A stretch of 64,000 nt of DNA from a virus: IMG/VR virus record IMGVR_UViG_3300032275_000001, positions 45,995-109,994 of that record. One strand, written 5' to 3'. This document shows positions 55,845 through 63,509 of the stretch, piece after piece; within the stretch, counting starts at the first letter, position 1, and each line of letters starts with the position of its first letter. The position numbers and the translations under genes are program-made. The notes under the pieces were generated by a model. It searched no databases. It was not told the DNA's origin and was given only the letters and a program-made list of their open reading frames with translations.

Positions 55845-58806
55845 TTATTTCTATTACCATGTTTGGTGTCACACTATTCTGACATTCAAACTGTCTCTCT
55901 GTGCCTTCATGCAATGGACACCAGTTCCAATTTGATTTATCAAACTTATATTCTGGTTTATTCCAACATCCATGGCATACATTTGTATTGATTGGTCTAT
56001 GACATGTAAACTCATGATCTTTATCAGTGAAATTACTGATCATTATCACTGGTACATCTAATCCCCAGGCCAACCAACTGAGACCTGAACTTAAACCTAT
56101 AAAGAATTCACTTTGTGCTATCCATTTTATCGTACTCTCAACTGATTTATCAAGTAATGGATCACAGTTGTCAAATGGATTGTTTTCTAGTGATACATTC
56201 TTCACTGTATACTCTTGATCATGTAGATAGTTAATTACTTCTTGCCAAGCTTCTCTGGGCCAGAACTTACAGCCTGATGTACTATTTGTAGCTATTGTAA
56301 CTAGTTTATGATTTACTTTAAGTCCTGAGTTATGTACACTAGGTTTGATTTCTATATAATCAAGACCTAGAATGTTTGTAGCTGTCTTTTGTAAAGGAAT
56401 TGTATTAGGAAGAACAGGTTCTTTATTATCATTATAGAACCAACCTAACTTATACATTGCATACAGATTGTTAAATACATATCCTGGTTCCACAAACTCA
56501 AGCTCTGTATAAGTGTCAAGTATATTGTTCCAAAAACTTGACACAATCACATGGCAATTGTGTTTCTTTTTAAACTCAAGAGCGTACGGTATCCAAGCTA
56601 ATGTATCTCCTAATGAAAAACTATCAAAAGCAATGTACACTCTCTTGTCTGTCAAATCTATTATCTTATTGTACACTTCCACACCATCCTTGTACACTAT
56701 AGTTTGCCATGTAGTAAAGTATTCTCTGTTAAGTTTTATCCAATGATTGCACTTTATTGTATCATAATGAACTAACTTTTGTGTTTCTACATCATGAAAC
56801 TCTACATCAAATGTACTATCACTGGTTCCTGTTATTTCAAGGAATGGTTGTCCAACAAAATTTTGTATGATATTATAATCATTTACAGGCTTTTTGTTTG
56901 GAATAACGGACATTGCTTTCTCATATAATGACATGTGATCTTTAGCAAAATCATCAGTTGTATTATTAGTTAGTATATGATAATTTGTATGATCTGTTAA
57001 CATATCTTCTACTTGACGTTTTAGTTTTTTAGGATCTAGAGTTGTAATATATCTAGTAAACATATTTTTATATTGAGGAAGATCTCTAGCAATAATTTTT
57101 TTACCAAAACTAATAGCTTCTCTTAATACTAATGGATTACATTCCCATGTAGAGTTAAACATAACTATATCAGCAGCCATTATAAAATATTTAGCATCAT
57201 CTCGTTCTCCCCATATCTTTACATTATCTGGAACATCATTCATAAGTGGTTCCCAATAGTCTTGAAAGTTACCAGCTTGATTACCTATAAAATGAAATCC
57301 TACATCTGGCATTTGTTTAGCTAATTCAAGCATCTCACCTTGGTTCTTTCCAGGAGTCCATAAACCAACATTTACAACATGTTTCATTTTAAGATTCATA
57401 CCAAGAGCTATCTTAGCTTCATAACAATCATCTTCTGAAACTCTATAGTTATCAATAGGAAACTCAATCACTTCTTTATAATATCCTTCTACATTAGCAA
57501 ATGTATCTAAGTGATAAGGAGTGCAGAAAGCGTATGCATCAGGTGTAAATATCTTATTAGCAGGATTAAAAGAAACATCATGGCAAGTCTCAACTATCCT
57601 ATATTTCCTATCAGGAGAGTAAAGTCTTCTTACCATTTTAGGATCTAGTCTTTCAGACATCTCATCTATGTGTATAATGTCTGGTTTAAACTCATCTACA
57701 GCCTTGAAGATTCTCATCTTATCTTCATTTAATGTATATAAGCCTGTAAGCTTTATAATTTCATCTCTCTGTACAACATAATCTTTGCTGTAACATTGAT
57801 ATTCTACCACTTGAATTGATACATTTGGCAGAGTTTGCAACGCTTGTATTCTCTTAAGAAGGAATGCTGGCATACCACCTGTAGATAGGTGAGGAGCAAG
57901 GAATAGGATTTTTAGTTTAGACATTGGTTTAAATATTTTAGACATTATTTTAGACATTTGAACTGGATCTTTCTCTCCATGTAGGAATAGTAATTGTTCT
58001 TTACACTCTGGTAACCTGAACCAACTCTCAACATGTTTGCCCCAGTTATCTTCATTGTATATCCTATCTAGCTTATCAAGACCAGTGTTAGTGTATATAT
58101 AAGGAAGACCTTGATGTATATTATATTTCCACAATAGCACATTTACTATTGTTTCTTCGTGATAGGGAGCATAGATTTGTGGATTATTAAGAACAATAGG
58201 ATGCGTGCACATCCAATACCACTCATCTAGAAATGATATAGTGTTCTTACCAGCTACAAAGTAACCAGTTTGTCTATATCTTTCTCTTACATATTGATTT
58301 ACATTGAATAAGTCACATGCTGGATGTTCTAGTGTTGTAGAGAGATCATCTTTGCTATCAGCTCCTCCTCTTCCATTAATATGTAGATAGTCATATATAC
58401 CTTCTACAAAATATGGATGTCCACATTCAGTGTTATACATATCAAATATACTATCTATGTATTGTGTAGCAATTGAATCAGAATCTACATAACATATTGT
58501 ATCAGCAAAGTTCTCAAGAGCATGCTTAACTACAAGAGGTCTTTGAATTAATAACTTGTATACATTAGGATTGTTTCTGTCTATATAATCAGCTTTGACT
58601 GAATAGTCAACATCACATTCCCAATAGACAGTGTTAGCTCCAGGAACCTCTCTGTGATCATCTAGCATATACACTGTGATTGGTATATTGCTAAACTGTT
58701 GAATGCTCTCTACAGCCATACATACAGTGCTGTAATAAGATGCGTTTGCATATAAAACATACATTTTATCTGCTTTTATATGTTCATACGTATAACTATC
58801 GGACAT
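55828..58806 (-). CDS. Three-module glycosyltransferase (GT-A, GT4-like, O-heptosyltransferase-like)
   Basis: Start chosen at the ATG at 58806 (SDSYTYEHIKADKMYVLYAN); the frame extends to a TTG at 58827 that overlaps a -7 promoter element. The 992-residue chain holds three transferases. Residues ~15-290: GT-A type with DSD at 108-110 (CYVDSDSIATQYID). Residues ~296-640: GT-B, GT4-like (LAPHLSTGGMPAFLLKR, NVGLWTPGKNQGE, and the ECNPLVLREA donor-site loop). Residues ~645-992: closely resembles autotransporter strand-loop-strand O-heptosyltransferases of the TibC/BAHT family (AFDSFSLGDTLAWIPYALEF) including a Cys metal finger (CHGCW, NWNWC, FEC) near the end. These enzymes glycosylate Ser/Thr of surface proteins. 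It is the only minus-strand gene in the window. Confidence 0.82.
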   Translation of the reverse strand: MSDSYTYEHIKADKMYVLYANASYYSTVCMAVESIQQFSNIPITVYMLDDHREVPGANTVYWECDVDYSVKADYIDRNNPNVYKLLIQRPLVVKHALENFADTICYVDSDSIATQYIDSIFDMYNTECGHPYFVEGIYDYLHINGRGGADSKDDLSTTLEHPACDLFNVNQYVRERYRQTGYFVAGKNTISFLDEWYWMCTHPIVLNNPQIYAPYHEETIVNVLLWKYNIHQGLPYIYTNTGLDKLDRIYNEDNWGKHVESWFRLPECKEQLLFLHGEKDPVQMSKIMSKIFKPMSKLKILFLAPHLSTGGMPAFLLKRIQALQTLPNVSIQVVEYQCYSKDYVVQRDEIIKLTGLYTLNEDKMRIFKAVDEFKPDIIHIDEMSERLDPKMVRRLYSPDRKYRIVETCHDVSFNPANKIFTPDAYAFCTPYHLDTFANVEGYYKEVIEFPIDNYRVSEDDCYEAKIALGMNLKMKHVVNVGLWTPGKNQGEMLELAKQMPDVGFHFIGNQAGNFQDYWEPLMNDVPDNVKIWGERDDAKYFIMAADIVMFNSTWECNPLVLREAISFGKKIIARDLPQYKNMFTRYITTLDPKKLKRQVEDMLTDHTNYHILTNNTTDDFAKDHMSLYEKAMSVIPNKKPVNDYNIIQNFVGQPFLEITGTSDSTFDVEFHDVETQKLVHYDTIKCNHWIKLNREYFTTWQTIVYKDGVEVYNKIIDLTDKRVYIAFDSFSLGDTLAWIPYALEFKKKHNCHVIVSSFWNNILDTYTELEFVEPGYVFNNLYAMYKLGWFYNDNKEPVLPNTIPLQKTATNILGLDYIEIKPSVHNSGLKVNHKLVTIATNSTSGCKFWPREAWQEVINYLHDQEYTVKNVSLENNPFDNCDPLLDKSVESTIKWIAQSEFFIGLSSGLSWLAWGLDVPVIMISNFTDKDHEFTCHRPINTNVCHGCWNKPEYKFDKSNWNWCPLHEGTERQFECQNSVTPNMVIEIIKTLV

Positions 58807-58824
58807 AGGTTTGATTTTTAAAAA

Positions 58825-58832
58825 CAAAGATA
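58825..58832 (-). promoter_or_regulatory. Possible -7 element of glycosyltransferase gene
   Basis: Minus strand reads TATCTTTG, a match to TAnnTTTG, 18 bases before the ATG at 58806. No TTTG is found 19-21 bases upstream, so only half of the promoter is convincing. Confidence 0.4.
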
Positions 58833-58852
58833 TAAAAATATATTTAGCTTAT

Positions 58853-58862
58853 GCTATATTAT
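58853..58862 (+). promoter_or_regulatory. GCTATATTAT upstream motif, copy 3
   Basis: Exact copy of the 10-mer at 1671 and 51887; with copy 1 it shares ATGCTATATTAT. It begins 32 bases before the -33-like element at 58885 in the divergent region between the glycosyltransferase and the lysis genes. Confidence 0.5.
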
Positions 58863-58884
58863 GAAGGAAATCTCATCAGACCAT

Positions 58885-58915
58885 TTTATTATATGGAATA
58901 TATGATTTATATTTG
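58885..58915 (+). promoter_or_regulatory. Bacteroidota-type promoter for lysis module
   Basis: TTTA at 58885-58888 (one mismatch to TTTG), 19-base spacer, TATATTTG at 58908-58915 (full match). The ATG of the first lysis gene follows at 58997 after an ~75-base leader. Confidence 0.6.
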
Positions 58916-58996
58916 TTATAAAATATCATAATTATTATTTGCATACAATTAACTTTTCAAATTGTATATATGTTATAACAATCCCACCTTACCATT

Positions 58997-59320
58997 ATGG
59001 AAAAATTAATTGAAAAACAAATAGAAAAAGAATTAAAAAGCATGGACCAACGCCTATATGATCTAGAGGAGAAAATGACTTCAATAGATACGAAATTGAC
59101 ACAAGTTGTGGACGCTATATTAGGAAACGCATTAACTAAAGCAGGAGGATTTGTTGCTGATATAACAGAGCTTAAAGCTAAAATAAAAACACTAGAAGCT
59201 AAACTGGAAAAACAAGAAACTTTTAAAAACAAGGTGTTATGGACAGTAGGTGTAATGGTAGCCATGGGTGTTGTGTTACAATATGTAGCAAGTATTTATT
59301 ACAATATAACAAGAATATGA
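58997..59320 (+). CDS. Coiled-coil membrane-anchored lysis-module protein
   Basis: The 107-residue product is a long charged coiled coil (IEKQIEKELKSMDQRLYDLE, then ELKAKIKTLEAKLEKQE) with one membrane helix near the C-terminus (VLWTVGVMVAMGVVLQYVAS). Proteins of this shape occur in phage lysis cassettes as holin or spanin-like parts. The next gene starts inside its stop (ATGATG around 59317-59322), so translation is coupled. Confidence 0.6.
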   Translation: MEKLIEKQIEKELKSMDQRLYDLEEKMTSIDTKLTQVVDAILGNALTKAGGFVADITELKAKIKTLEAKLEKQETFKNKVLWTVGVMVAMGVVLQYVASIYYNITRI

Positions 59321-59928
59321 TGTTTATAAAAAAGAACTACTTATACTTAATCATAGGTGTCTTACTTCTTGTAATACTGTTACAGAGATGTACATCTGGT
59401 GAACCCATTAAGCCTGTACCACCAACTGTCAAAATAGACACTGTATGGGTGAAACATGATAGTATTATATATTCTAAACCTAAGATAATTACAGTTATTA
59501 AAGGAGTTCCTGAGATACAATATGTACCAGATACATCTTATTCAAAACTTGTTATACAATACAAAAGCTTAGTTGATCTGTGTACAGCAAAGAATGTATA
59601 CTCAGATACATTGAAAATAGATTCTATTGGATATGTAAATGTTTTAGATACGATTTCAAAAAACAGGATACAAGGAAGAAGATTTAAGTATGACTTAAAG
59701 TATCCTGTAATTACTAAGACAATCACTCTTCAAGCACCTCCTAAAACACAAGTATATATAGGTGGAGGATTGCAAGGAAATCAATACAACATAGTTAATC
59801 AGTTTAGTGCAGGCCTACTGCTCAAGACTAAGAAAGATCAAATCTATGGAGTGTATACAGGAATGAATACAGATGGAAAAGTACAATATGGCTTACAAAG
59901 CTATTGGAAAATAAAATTAGGTAAGTGA
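59317..59928 (+). CDS. Spanin-like protein with N-terminal membrane anchor
   Basis: Start chosen at ATG 59317, overlapping the previous stop; a longer frame from 59239 reads an out-of-frame part of the earlier gene. The 203-residue product has a membrane anchor (KNYLYLIIGVLLLVILLQRC) followed by a Pro-rich segment (EPIKPVPPTVKIDTVWVK) and a long beta-rich periplasmic region ending in Gly/Tyr strands (GGGLQGNQYNIVNQFSAGLL, GKVQYGLQSYWKIKLGK). The Cys directly after the hydrophobic stretch could be a lipid site, though the preceding residues (LQR) are not a good lipobox. Position in the lysis block suggests an envelope-spanning role; the C-terminal strands resemble outer-membrane-facing segments. 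Confidence 0.5.
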   Translation: MMFIKKNYLYLIIGVLLLVILLQRCTSGEPIKPVPPTVKIDTVWVKHDSIIYSKPKIITVIKGVPEIQYVPDTSYSKLVIQYKSLVDLCTAKNVYSDTLKIDSIGYVNVLDTISKNRIQGRRFKYDLKYPVITKTITLQAPPKTQVYIGGGLQGNQYNIVNQFSAGLLLKTKKDQIYGVYTGMNTDGKVQYGLQSYWKIKLGK

Positions 59929-60188
59929 TAAGACTATTTAAATACATAGAACCATTATGGTTAGGGACCAACAGTAAGATATCTATACGCAAAATCTTAT
60001 CGTTGGCTTTTTCTATTGATTTAATACGCAACATATCATATACAATACATAACTGGGAAATAGGTAAATCATATTCTGATGTAGCTATGTTACTAGGACT
60101 AGAGGCTGCTCTTATAGCTGCTCTACTATCACTCACCACATATTCAACTATGGTGGCAAATAAAAAATCAAATACAGAAATAGACTAA
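59925..60188 (+). CDS. Small membrane protein, holin candidate
   Basis: The start is GTG at 59925, overlapping the previous TGA (GTGA). The 87-residue product has an amphipathic start, one clear helix (VAMLLGLEAALIAALLSLTT, ~52-72) and a weaker one (~25-42). It ends in a charged tail, and its TAA stop (60186-60188) touches the endolysin ATG (60188). Immediate linkage to the endolysin makes it the best holin candidate in the window. Confidence 0.6.
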   Translation: MIRLFKYIEPLWLGTNSKISIRKILSLAFSIDLIRNISYTIHNWEIGKSYSDVAMLLGLEAALIAALLSLTTYSTMVANKKSNTEID

Positions 60189-60604
60189 TGGTAACAAGTG
60201 CACAAGCTTTAAAGAAATACGGAGACCCAACTAAAGAATCTGGTATGACATTATGGGATGTACCAAAAGAATTAGAAATAGGCGTTCTACCTAAGAGATT
60301 ATATTGTAACAAAGATATGATCCTACCACTAACCAAAGCTTTTAAAAATCTCATATCTACAGGATGTGTTAAGGAATTAAAAACTTGGGATGGGTGTTTC
60401 AACATTCGTAAGAAAAGAGGACTTGCATCAATGTCTTTACATTCATGGGGAATAGCCATTGATGTAAACGCTGCATGGAATGGTTTAAACAAAGAACCAC
60501 AACTAAGTAAAGAGTTTGTTAATTGTTTTACATTAGCAGGATTTGATTGGGGAGGAATCTGGACAAGAAAAGATGGAATGCACTTCCAATTAAAAACTAT
60601 ATAA
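60188..60604 (+). CDS. M15-family peptidase endolysin
   Basis: The 138-residue product has the zinc site of M15 (VanY/D,D-carboxypeptidase-like) enzymes: SLHSWGIAIDVN with H85 and D92, and WTRKDGMHFQ with D129 and H132, which matches the usual HxxxxxxD...ExxH arrangement with Asp in the general-base place. The compact size with no signal peptide or wall-binding domain fits a phage endolysin that cuts peptidoglycan stem or cross-link peptides and leaves the cell through a holin. It sits directly after the holin candidate. Confidence 0.9.
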   Translation: MVTSAQALKKYGDPTKESGMTLWDVPKELEIGVLPKRLYCNKDMILPLTKAFKNLISTGCVKELKTWDGCFNIRKKRGLASMSLHSWGIAIDVNAAWNGLNKEPQLSKEFVNCFTLAGFDWGGIWTRKDGMHFQLKTI

Positions 60605-60607
60605 ACC

Positions 60608-60745
60608 ATGGCAAAACAAACCAATACAGTACAGAAGAGAGTGAAGGTTAAAGTGAGTAGACCAGGCATTCATTCTAAAAACAAAACATCAAAACTTAAA
60701 TCTTCCAAGAATTACAAAAAAAGTTATTCTGGGCAAGGTAGATAA
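60608..60745 (+). CDS. 45-residue basic conserved small protein
   Basis: ATG at 60608 three bases after the endolysin stop, TAA at 60743. The peptide is very basic (AKQTNTVQKRVKVKVSRPGI, then SKLKSSKNYKKSYSGQGR). I recognise the ending KTSKLKSSKNYKK..GQGR from small genes next to lysis or tail genes in Bacteroidota phages; function unknown. The charge suggests nucleic-acid binding. Confidence 0.65.
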   Translation: MAKQTNTVQKRVKVKVSRPGIHSKNKTSKLKSSKNYKKSYSGQGR

Positions 60746-60800
60746 CTTTTTTGATTATTTTAATTCATTAACAATTATGTATGTTTACATAAATTATTTA

Positions 60801-60808
60801 TATTTTTG
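60801..60808 (+). promoter_or_regulatory. Possible -7 element
   Basis: TATTTTTG matches TAnnTTTG, 25 bases before the ATG at 60833, but no TTTG lies 19-21 bases upstream. Weak promoter candidate for the small Thr-tailed gene and second glycosyltransferase. Confidence 0.35.
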
Positions 60809-60832
60809 TAACTACCAAACAAACAATCAATT

Positions 60833-60973
60833 ATGGCAATACCAGCTAAACAAGTCGGCCAATCAGCAGAAGCAAATCTTTTGTGGCAAATATCTAAGCA
60901 GTTGGAACTTTTAATTAAAGTGACAGCAGCTAACAATCCTACTACCACTACCACTACCACTCCTGCCCCTTAA
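60833..60973 (+). CDS. 46-residue protein with poly-Thr tail
   Basis: ATG at 60833, TAA at 60971. A short amphipathic helix (AEANLLWQISKQLELLIKVT) is followed by AANNPTTTTTTTPAP. The Thr tail is coded by ACT/ACC repeats like the linkers in the virion proteins. It lies 33 bases before the second glycosyltransferase gene. It could be a small virion component or a substrate of that enzyme; only the sequence similarity of the tail is seen. Confidence 0.6.
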   Translation: MAIPAKQVGQSAEANLLWQISKQLELLIKVTAANNPTTTTTTTPAP

Positions 60974-61006
60974 TTGCAAAATTAAAACATAATAAACCAA
61001 CTACAT

Positions 61007-62023
61007 ATGAAAGATTTAAAATTTGTGCAAGCTTGCCCAAGTGATGTATATTATACATGGCAAGTTCATTTATGGCTTGAAAGCTTAAGAAACATTGGAC
61101 ATAGTGATAAAGCTATATCAGTGATATTCACACCTAAGGGAAGAGAGAATAGAGACAAATGGAAACAGATAGAAGACCTCTATCCAGAATCAGAGTTTCA
61201 TTATTACAATGATGAAGACAATTTAAATCAACTACTAGGGATATATATCCCTGTACTAAGACCATATGTACTTTGGAAACATTTCAAAGCTAATCCAGAA
61301 CTAAGTGAGAAAGCAATATTCTATTGTGATTCAGATATTCTGTTCACTAAAGATTTCAATGTAGATGAGTTCTTAGATGATGATGTTAACTACCTATCAG
61401 ATACAAACAGCTACATCAATGCTACATATTTTGATAGTAAAATAAGAGATGTTCTCTCAGAGAAGCTAGAAGCATACAAAACAAGAGATGTTCTTGGAGA
61501 AATAGCTAGTGTTATTGGTATAGATAGAGCAACATGTGAAGCTAACAACCTACACTCAGGAGGAGCACAATATCTACTAAAGAATGTAGATGGTGAGTTC
61601 TGGAGTAAGGTGATGAATGATTGCATTCTTATTAGAACCTATTTACAAACAGTGAATAGAGAATATTTTAAAGATGAGAATACAGGATATCAATCATGGT
61701 GTGCAGATATGTGGGCTGTTCTTTGGAACTTATGGTTTAGAGAACAAGAAACAAAAGTGGTTCCTGAACTAGCATTCACCTGGGCAACAGATCCTATATC
61801 TAAACTAGACAGTCATACAATCTTTCATAATGCAGGAATAACAGGAGTATCAATGAATGGATATCCTTGTTTCTACAAAGGAAAATATCATCAAGGAACT
61901 GACCCTACAAAAGATCCACACTTAGATGATGTATTAAATAACACAGAATCACAGAAGTATTGCACATGGTTCTATGCAAATGAACTAAATAACATAAAAA
62001 ATAAATATAACCTTAATTATTAA
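61007..62023 (+). CDS. GT-A type glycosyltransferase
   Basis: The 338-residue product carries a nucleotide-sugar binding DSD motif (FYCDSDILFTKDF, D108-D110) after an alpha/beta N-terminus (KFVQACPSDVYYTWQVHLWL) and later NLHSGGAQYLLKNVDGEFW and FHNAGITGVS elements that fit a GT8- or GT-A-like fold. The donor and acceptor are unknown. It shows the same general plan as the first module of the minus-strand glycosyltransferase. Neighbouring genes encode Thr-tailed small proteins, so modification of phage proteins is one possibility; modification of host surface glycans or phage DNA are others. Confidence 0.75.
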   Translation: MKDLKFVQACPSDVYYTWQVHLWLESLRNIGHSDKAISVIFTPKGRENRDKWKQIEDLYPESEFHYYNDEDNLNQLLGIYIPVLRPYVLWKHFKANPELSEKAIFYCDSDILFTKDFNVDEFLDDDVNYLSDTNSYINATYFDSKIRDVLSEKLEAYKTRDVLGEIASVIGIDRATCEANNLHSGGAQYLLKNVDGEFWSKVMNDCILIRTYLQTVNREYFKDENTGYQSWCADMWAVLWNLWFREQETKVVPELAFTWATDPISKLDSHTIFHNAGITGVSMNGYPCFYKGKYHQGTDPTKDPHLDDVLNNTESQKYCTWFYANELNNIKNKYNLNY

Positions 62024-62028
62024 ATATC

Positions 62029-62433
62029 ATGAACAAACGTGACTTAAAAGCGTATTCACGCTTCGATGGAACTGGTAGAATTGTACCAGGAAGTACTGTA
62101 CTTAGACGTCAAAAACCTAAAGTGGGAAATTGGAAAGAAGTTCCAGCATATGAATGCTGTAATGATGTAACATTAACATTTACACCTTCTTCTCCAATAA
62201 TTAGCGATGTAACATTAAGACTTTTTTGTAATGGTACACAGATAAATTATTTGTATACACCAAGTGATTCTACTACTATTGAATCATTAGTTAATATATT
62301 AAATAATACATTTAATGTATTAGGAACATTTACAAATCCTAGTGGAAACATTATCCAACTAGTAATGAGTGGTGCACAAAAAACTGCACTATGTCCTGTA
62401 GGAACATTAACATTTGATGTTATTGCTGACTAA
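62029..62433 (+). CDS. Small protein with basic head and beta domain
   Basis: The 134-residue product starts NKRDLKAYSRFDGTGRIVPG, then RRQKPKVGNWKEVPAYECCN, followed by a beta domain (VTLTFTPSSPIISDVTLRLF to TLTFDVIAD). Its first 45 residues are closely copied in the next gene (62447). The head resembles short virion or capsid-associated proteins in Bacteroidota phages. Role unknown. Confidence 0.6.
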   Translation: MNKRDLKAYSRFDGTGRIVPGSTVLRRQKPKVGNWKEVPAYECCNDVTLTFTPSSPIISDVTLRLFCNGTQINYLYTPSDSTTIESLVNILNNTFNVLGTFTNPSGNIIQLVMSGAQKTALCPVGTLTFDVIAD

Positions 62434-62446
62434 TTAAAAAAATAGG

Positions 62447-62620
62447 ATGAACAGTAGACCTTTAAAAGCTTATGTAAGATTTGATGGATCTGGACGTGTA
62501 GTCTCAGGTAGTCTTATATTGCGCAAAAACAAACCAAAGGTGGGTAAGTGGCAAGAGATTACAGCATATCAGTGTTGTAATCCAACCACTAGTACAACTA
62601 CAACATCACCAACACCTTAA
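62447..62620 (+). CDS. 57-residue paralogue with poly-Thr tail
   Basis: ATG at 62447, TAA at 62618. The product NSRPLKAYVRFDGSGRVVSG, then RKNKPKVGKWQEITAYQCCN matches the head of the upstream 134-residue protein over ~45 residues, but the beta domain is replaced by PTTSTTTTSPTP. Tandem duplication followed by domain exchange at the CCN border is the simplest reading. Intact frame and normal spacing support a real gene. Confidence 0.7.
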   Translation: MNSRPLKAYVRFDGSGRVVSGSLILRKNKPKVGKWQEITAYQCCNPTTSTTTTSPTP

Positions 62621-62630
62621 CATTTAAACT

Positions 62631-63044
62631 ATGGCACTAAAATCACTATTCCCAGAAGAAATGATGGGAGATAAAGGTTCTAGTCTTACATTAGAGACTA
62701 TTGCAGGAAAGCTTACTCATATACAAGAACAATTGCATTTATTGCATTGGCAAACAACTAGTTATGCAGAGCATAAAGCTCTTGGAAAGTTGTATGAATA
62801 TGTACAGGATTTCAAAGATGGTGTGGTTGAGAAACTTATGGGATATACAGGTAAAAGACCTGGAGCTTATAAAATAGAACCTCTTGGTGGAGCAAATGCT
62901 ACATCTGTTGTTTCTGAACTTATGAGCTTTGCATCATCATTAAAAGCATATGGTGAAAAGAATTCCTATCACGATGTATGTAATCTTGCAGATAGTTTAT
63001 CTGGAGAAGCAGCTAAAACTAAATTCTTATTAACATTGTCATAA
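62631..63044 (+). CDS. Dps/ferritin-like small helical protein
   Basis: The 137-residue product is all-helical with the motif ITEQLHLLHWQT-like sequence (actual IQEQLHLLHWQTTSYAEHKA) followed by LYEYVQDFKDGVVEKLMGY, which resembles the LHW...H...D...E pattern of the Dps/ferritin fold and the DUF5856-type phage proteins. Candidate metal residues are H in HLLHW, H in AEHKA, and D/E in QDFKDGVVEK. A protective or iron-handling role during infection is possible; its stop overlaps the next start (ATAATG). Confidence 0.7.
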   Translation: MALKSLFPEEMMGDKGSSLTLETIAGKLTHIQEQLHLLHWQTTSYAEHKALGKLYEYVQDFKDGVVEKLMGYTGKRPGAYKIEPLGGANATSVVSELMSFASSLKAYGEKNSYHDVCNLADSLSGEAAKTKFLLTLS

Positions 63045-63226
63045 TGAATGTAATTAGAAAAACTCCTACTAAAGCTAAAAAAGTAATAGATACAGAGACA
63101 AATATAATATTTGATACAATCAAAGATGCTGCATTAGCAAATAATATGACTAATTTTAATTTAAGAAATAGACTTATAGGTAAAGTTAAAAATAATACAA
63201 ATTTAAGATTATTAACTAATGAGTGA
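63044..63226 (+). CDS. Stand-alone NUMOD1-like DNA-binding peptide
   Basis: The 60-residue product (KKVIDTETNIIFDTIKDAAL, then NMTNFNLRNRLIGKVKNNTN) is a NUMOD1-type module: helix, turn, helix and the closing G-x-x-x-N-x-T-x-L. It has no nuclease domain. Such orphans either derive from homing endonucleases or act as small DNA-binding regulators. It overlaps its neighbours by a few bases on both sides. Confidence 0.65.
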   Translation: MNVIRKTPTKAKKVIDTETNIIFDTIKDAALANNMTNFNLRNRLIGKVKNNTNLRLLTNE

Positions 63227-63509
63227 GTTAATTAAAAAAGGATTCAATAAAATTGTTTCAGACAATGATGAAGTATTTTTAAGTCACTTAAAAGGATGTA
63301 TTGAAGGTATAGATGAGTTATGCAGTATTCAAATAACTAAACTTTCTAATAAAATAATTTTCAGAATAGCAGCAAGTCTTCCTAAGTATAACAATATGCT
63401 TATAGAAGAGATATTAAAGTTTTGTAACATGTTTAACATTAGAGTGGATATGAGCAAGAGCATCAAAACTAGTTCAGTAATAACATTTGAAATAAATTTG
63501 GAAGTGTAA
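63219..63509 (+). CDS. Unknown 96-residue protein
   Basis: The product (SELIKKGFNKIVSDNDEVFL, then GIDELCSIQITKLSNKIIFR and FCNMFNIRVDMSKSI) is an alternating alpha/beta chain with no motif I recognise. It overlaps the NUMOD1-like gene by 8 bases, and the -33 element of the next promoter lies within its 3' end. Confidence 0.55.
   Translation: MSELIKKGFNKIVSDNDEVFLSHLKGCIEGIDELCSIQITKLSNKIIFRIAASLPKYNNMLIEEILKFCNMFNIRVDMSKSIKTSSVITFEINLEV

Noticed and set aside
58807-58827. TTG start for the glycosyltransferase at 58827
   Set aside because: It overlaps a TATCTTTG promoter-like element and TTG is a poor start; ATG at 58806 gives a normal leader.
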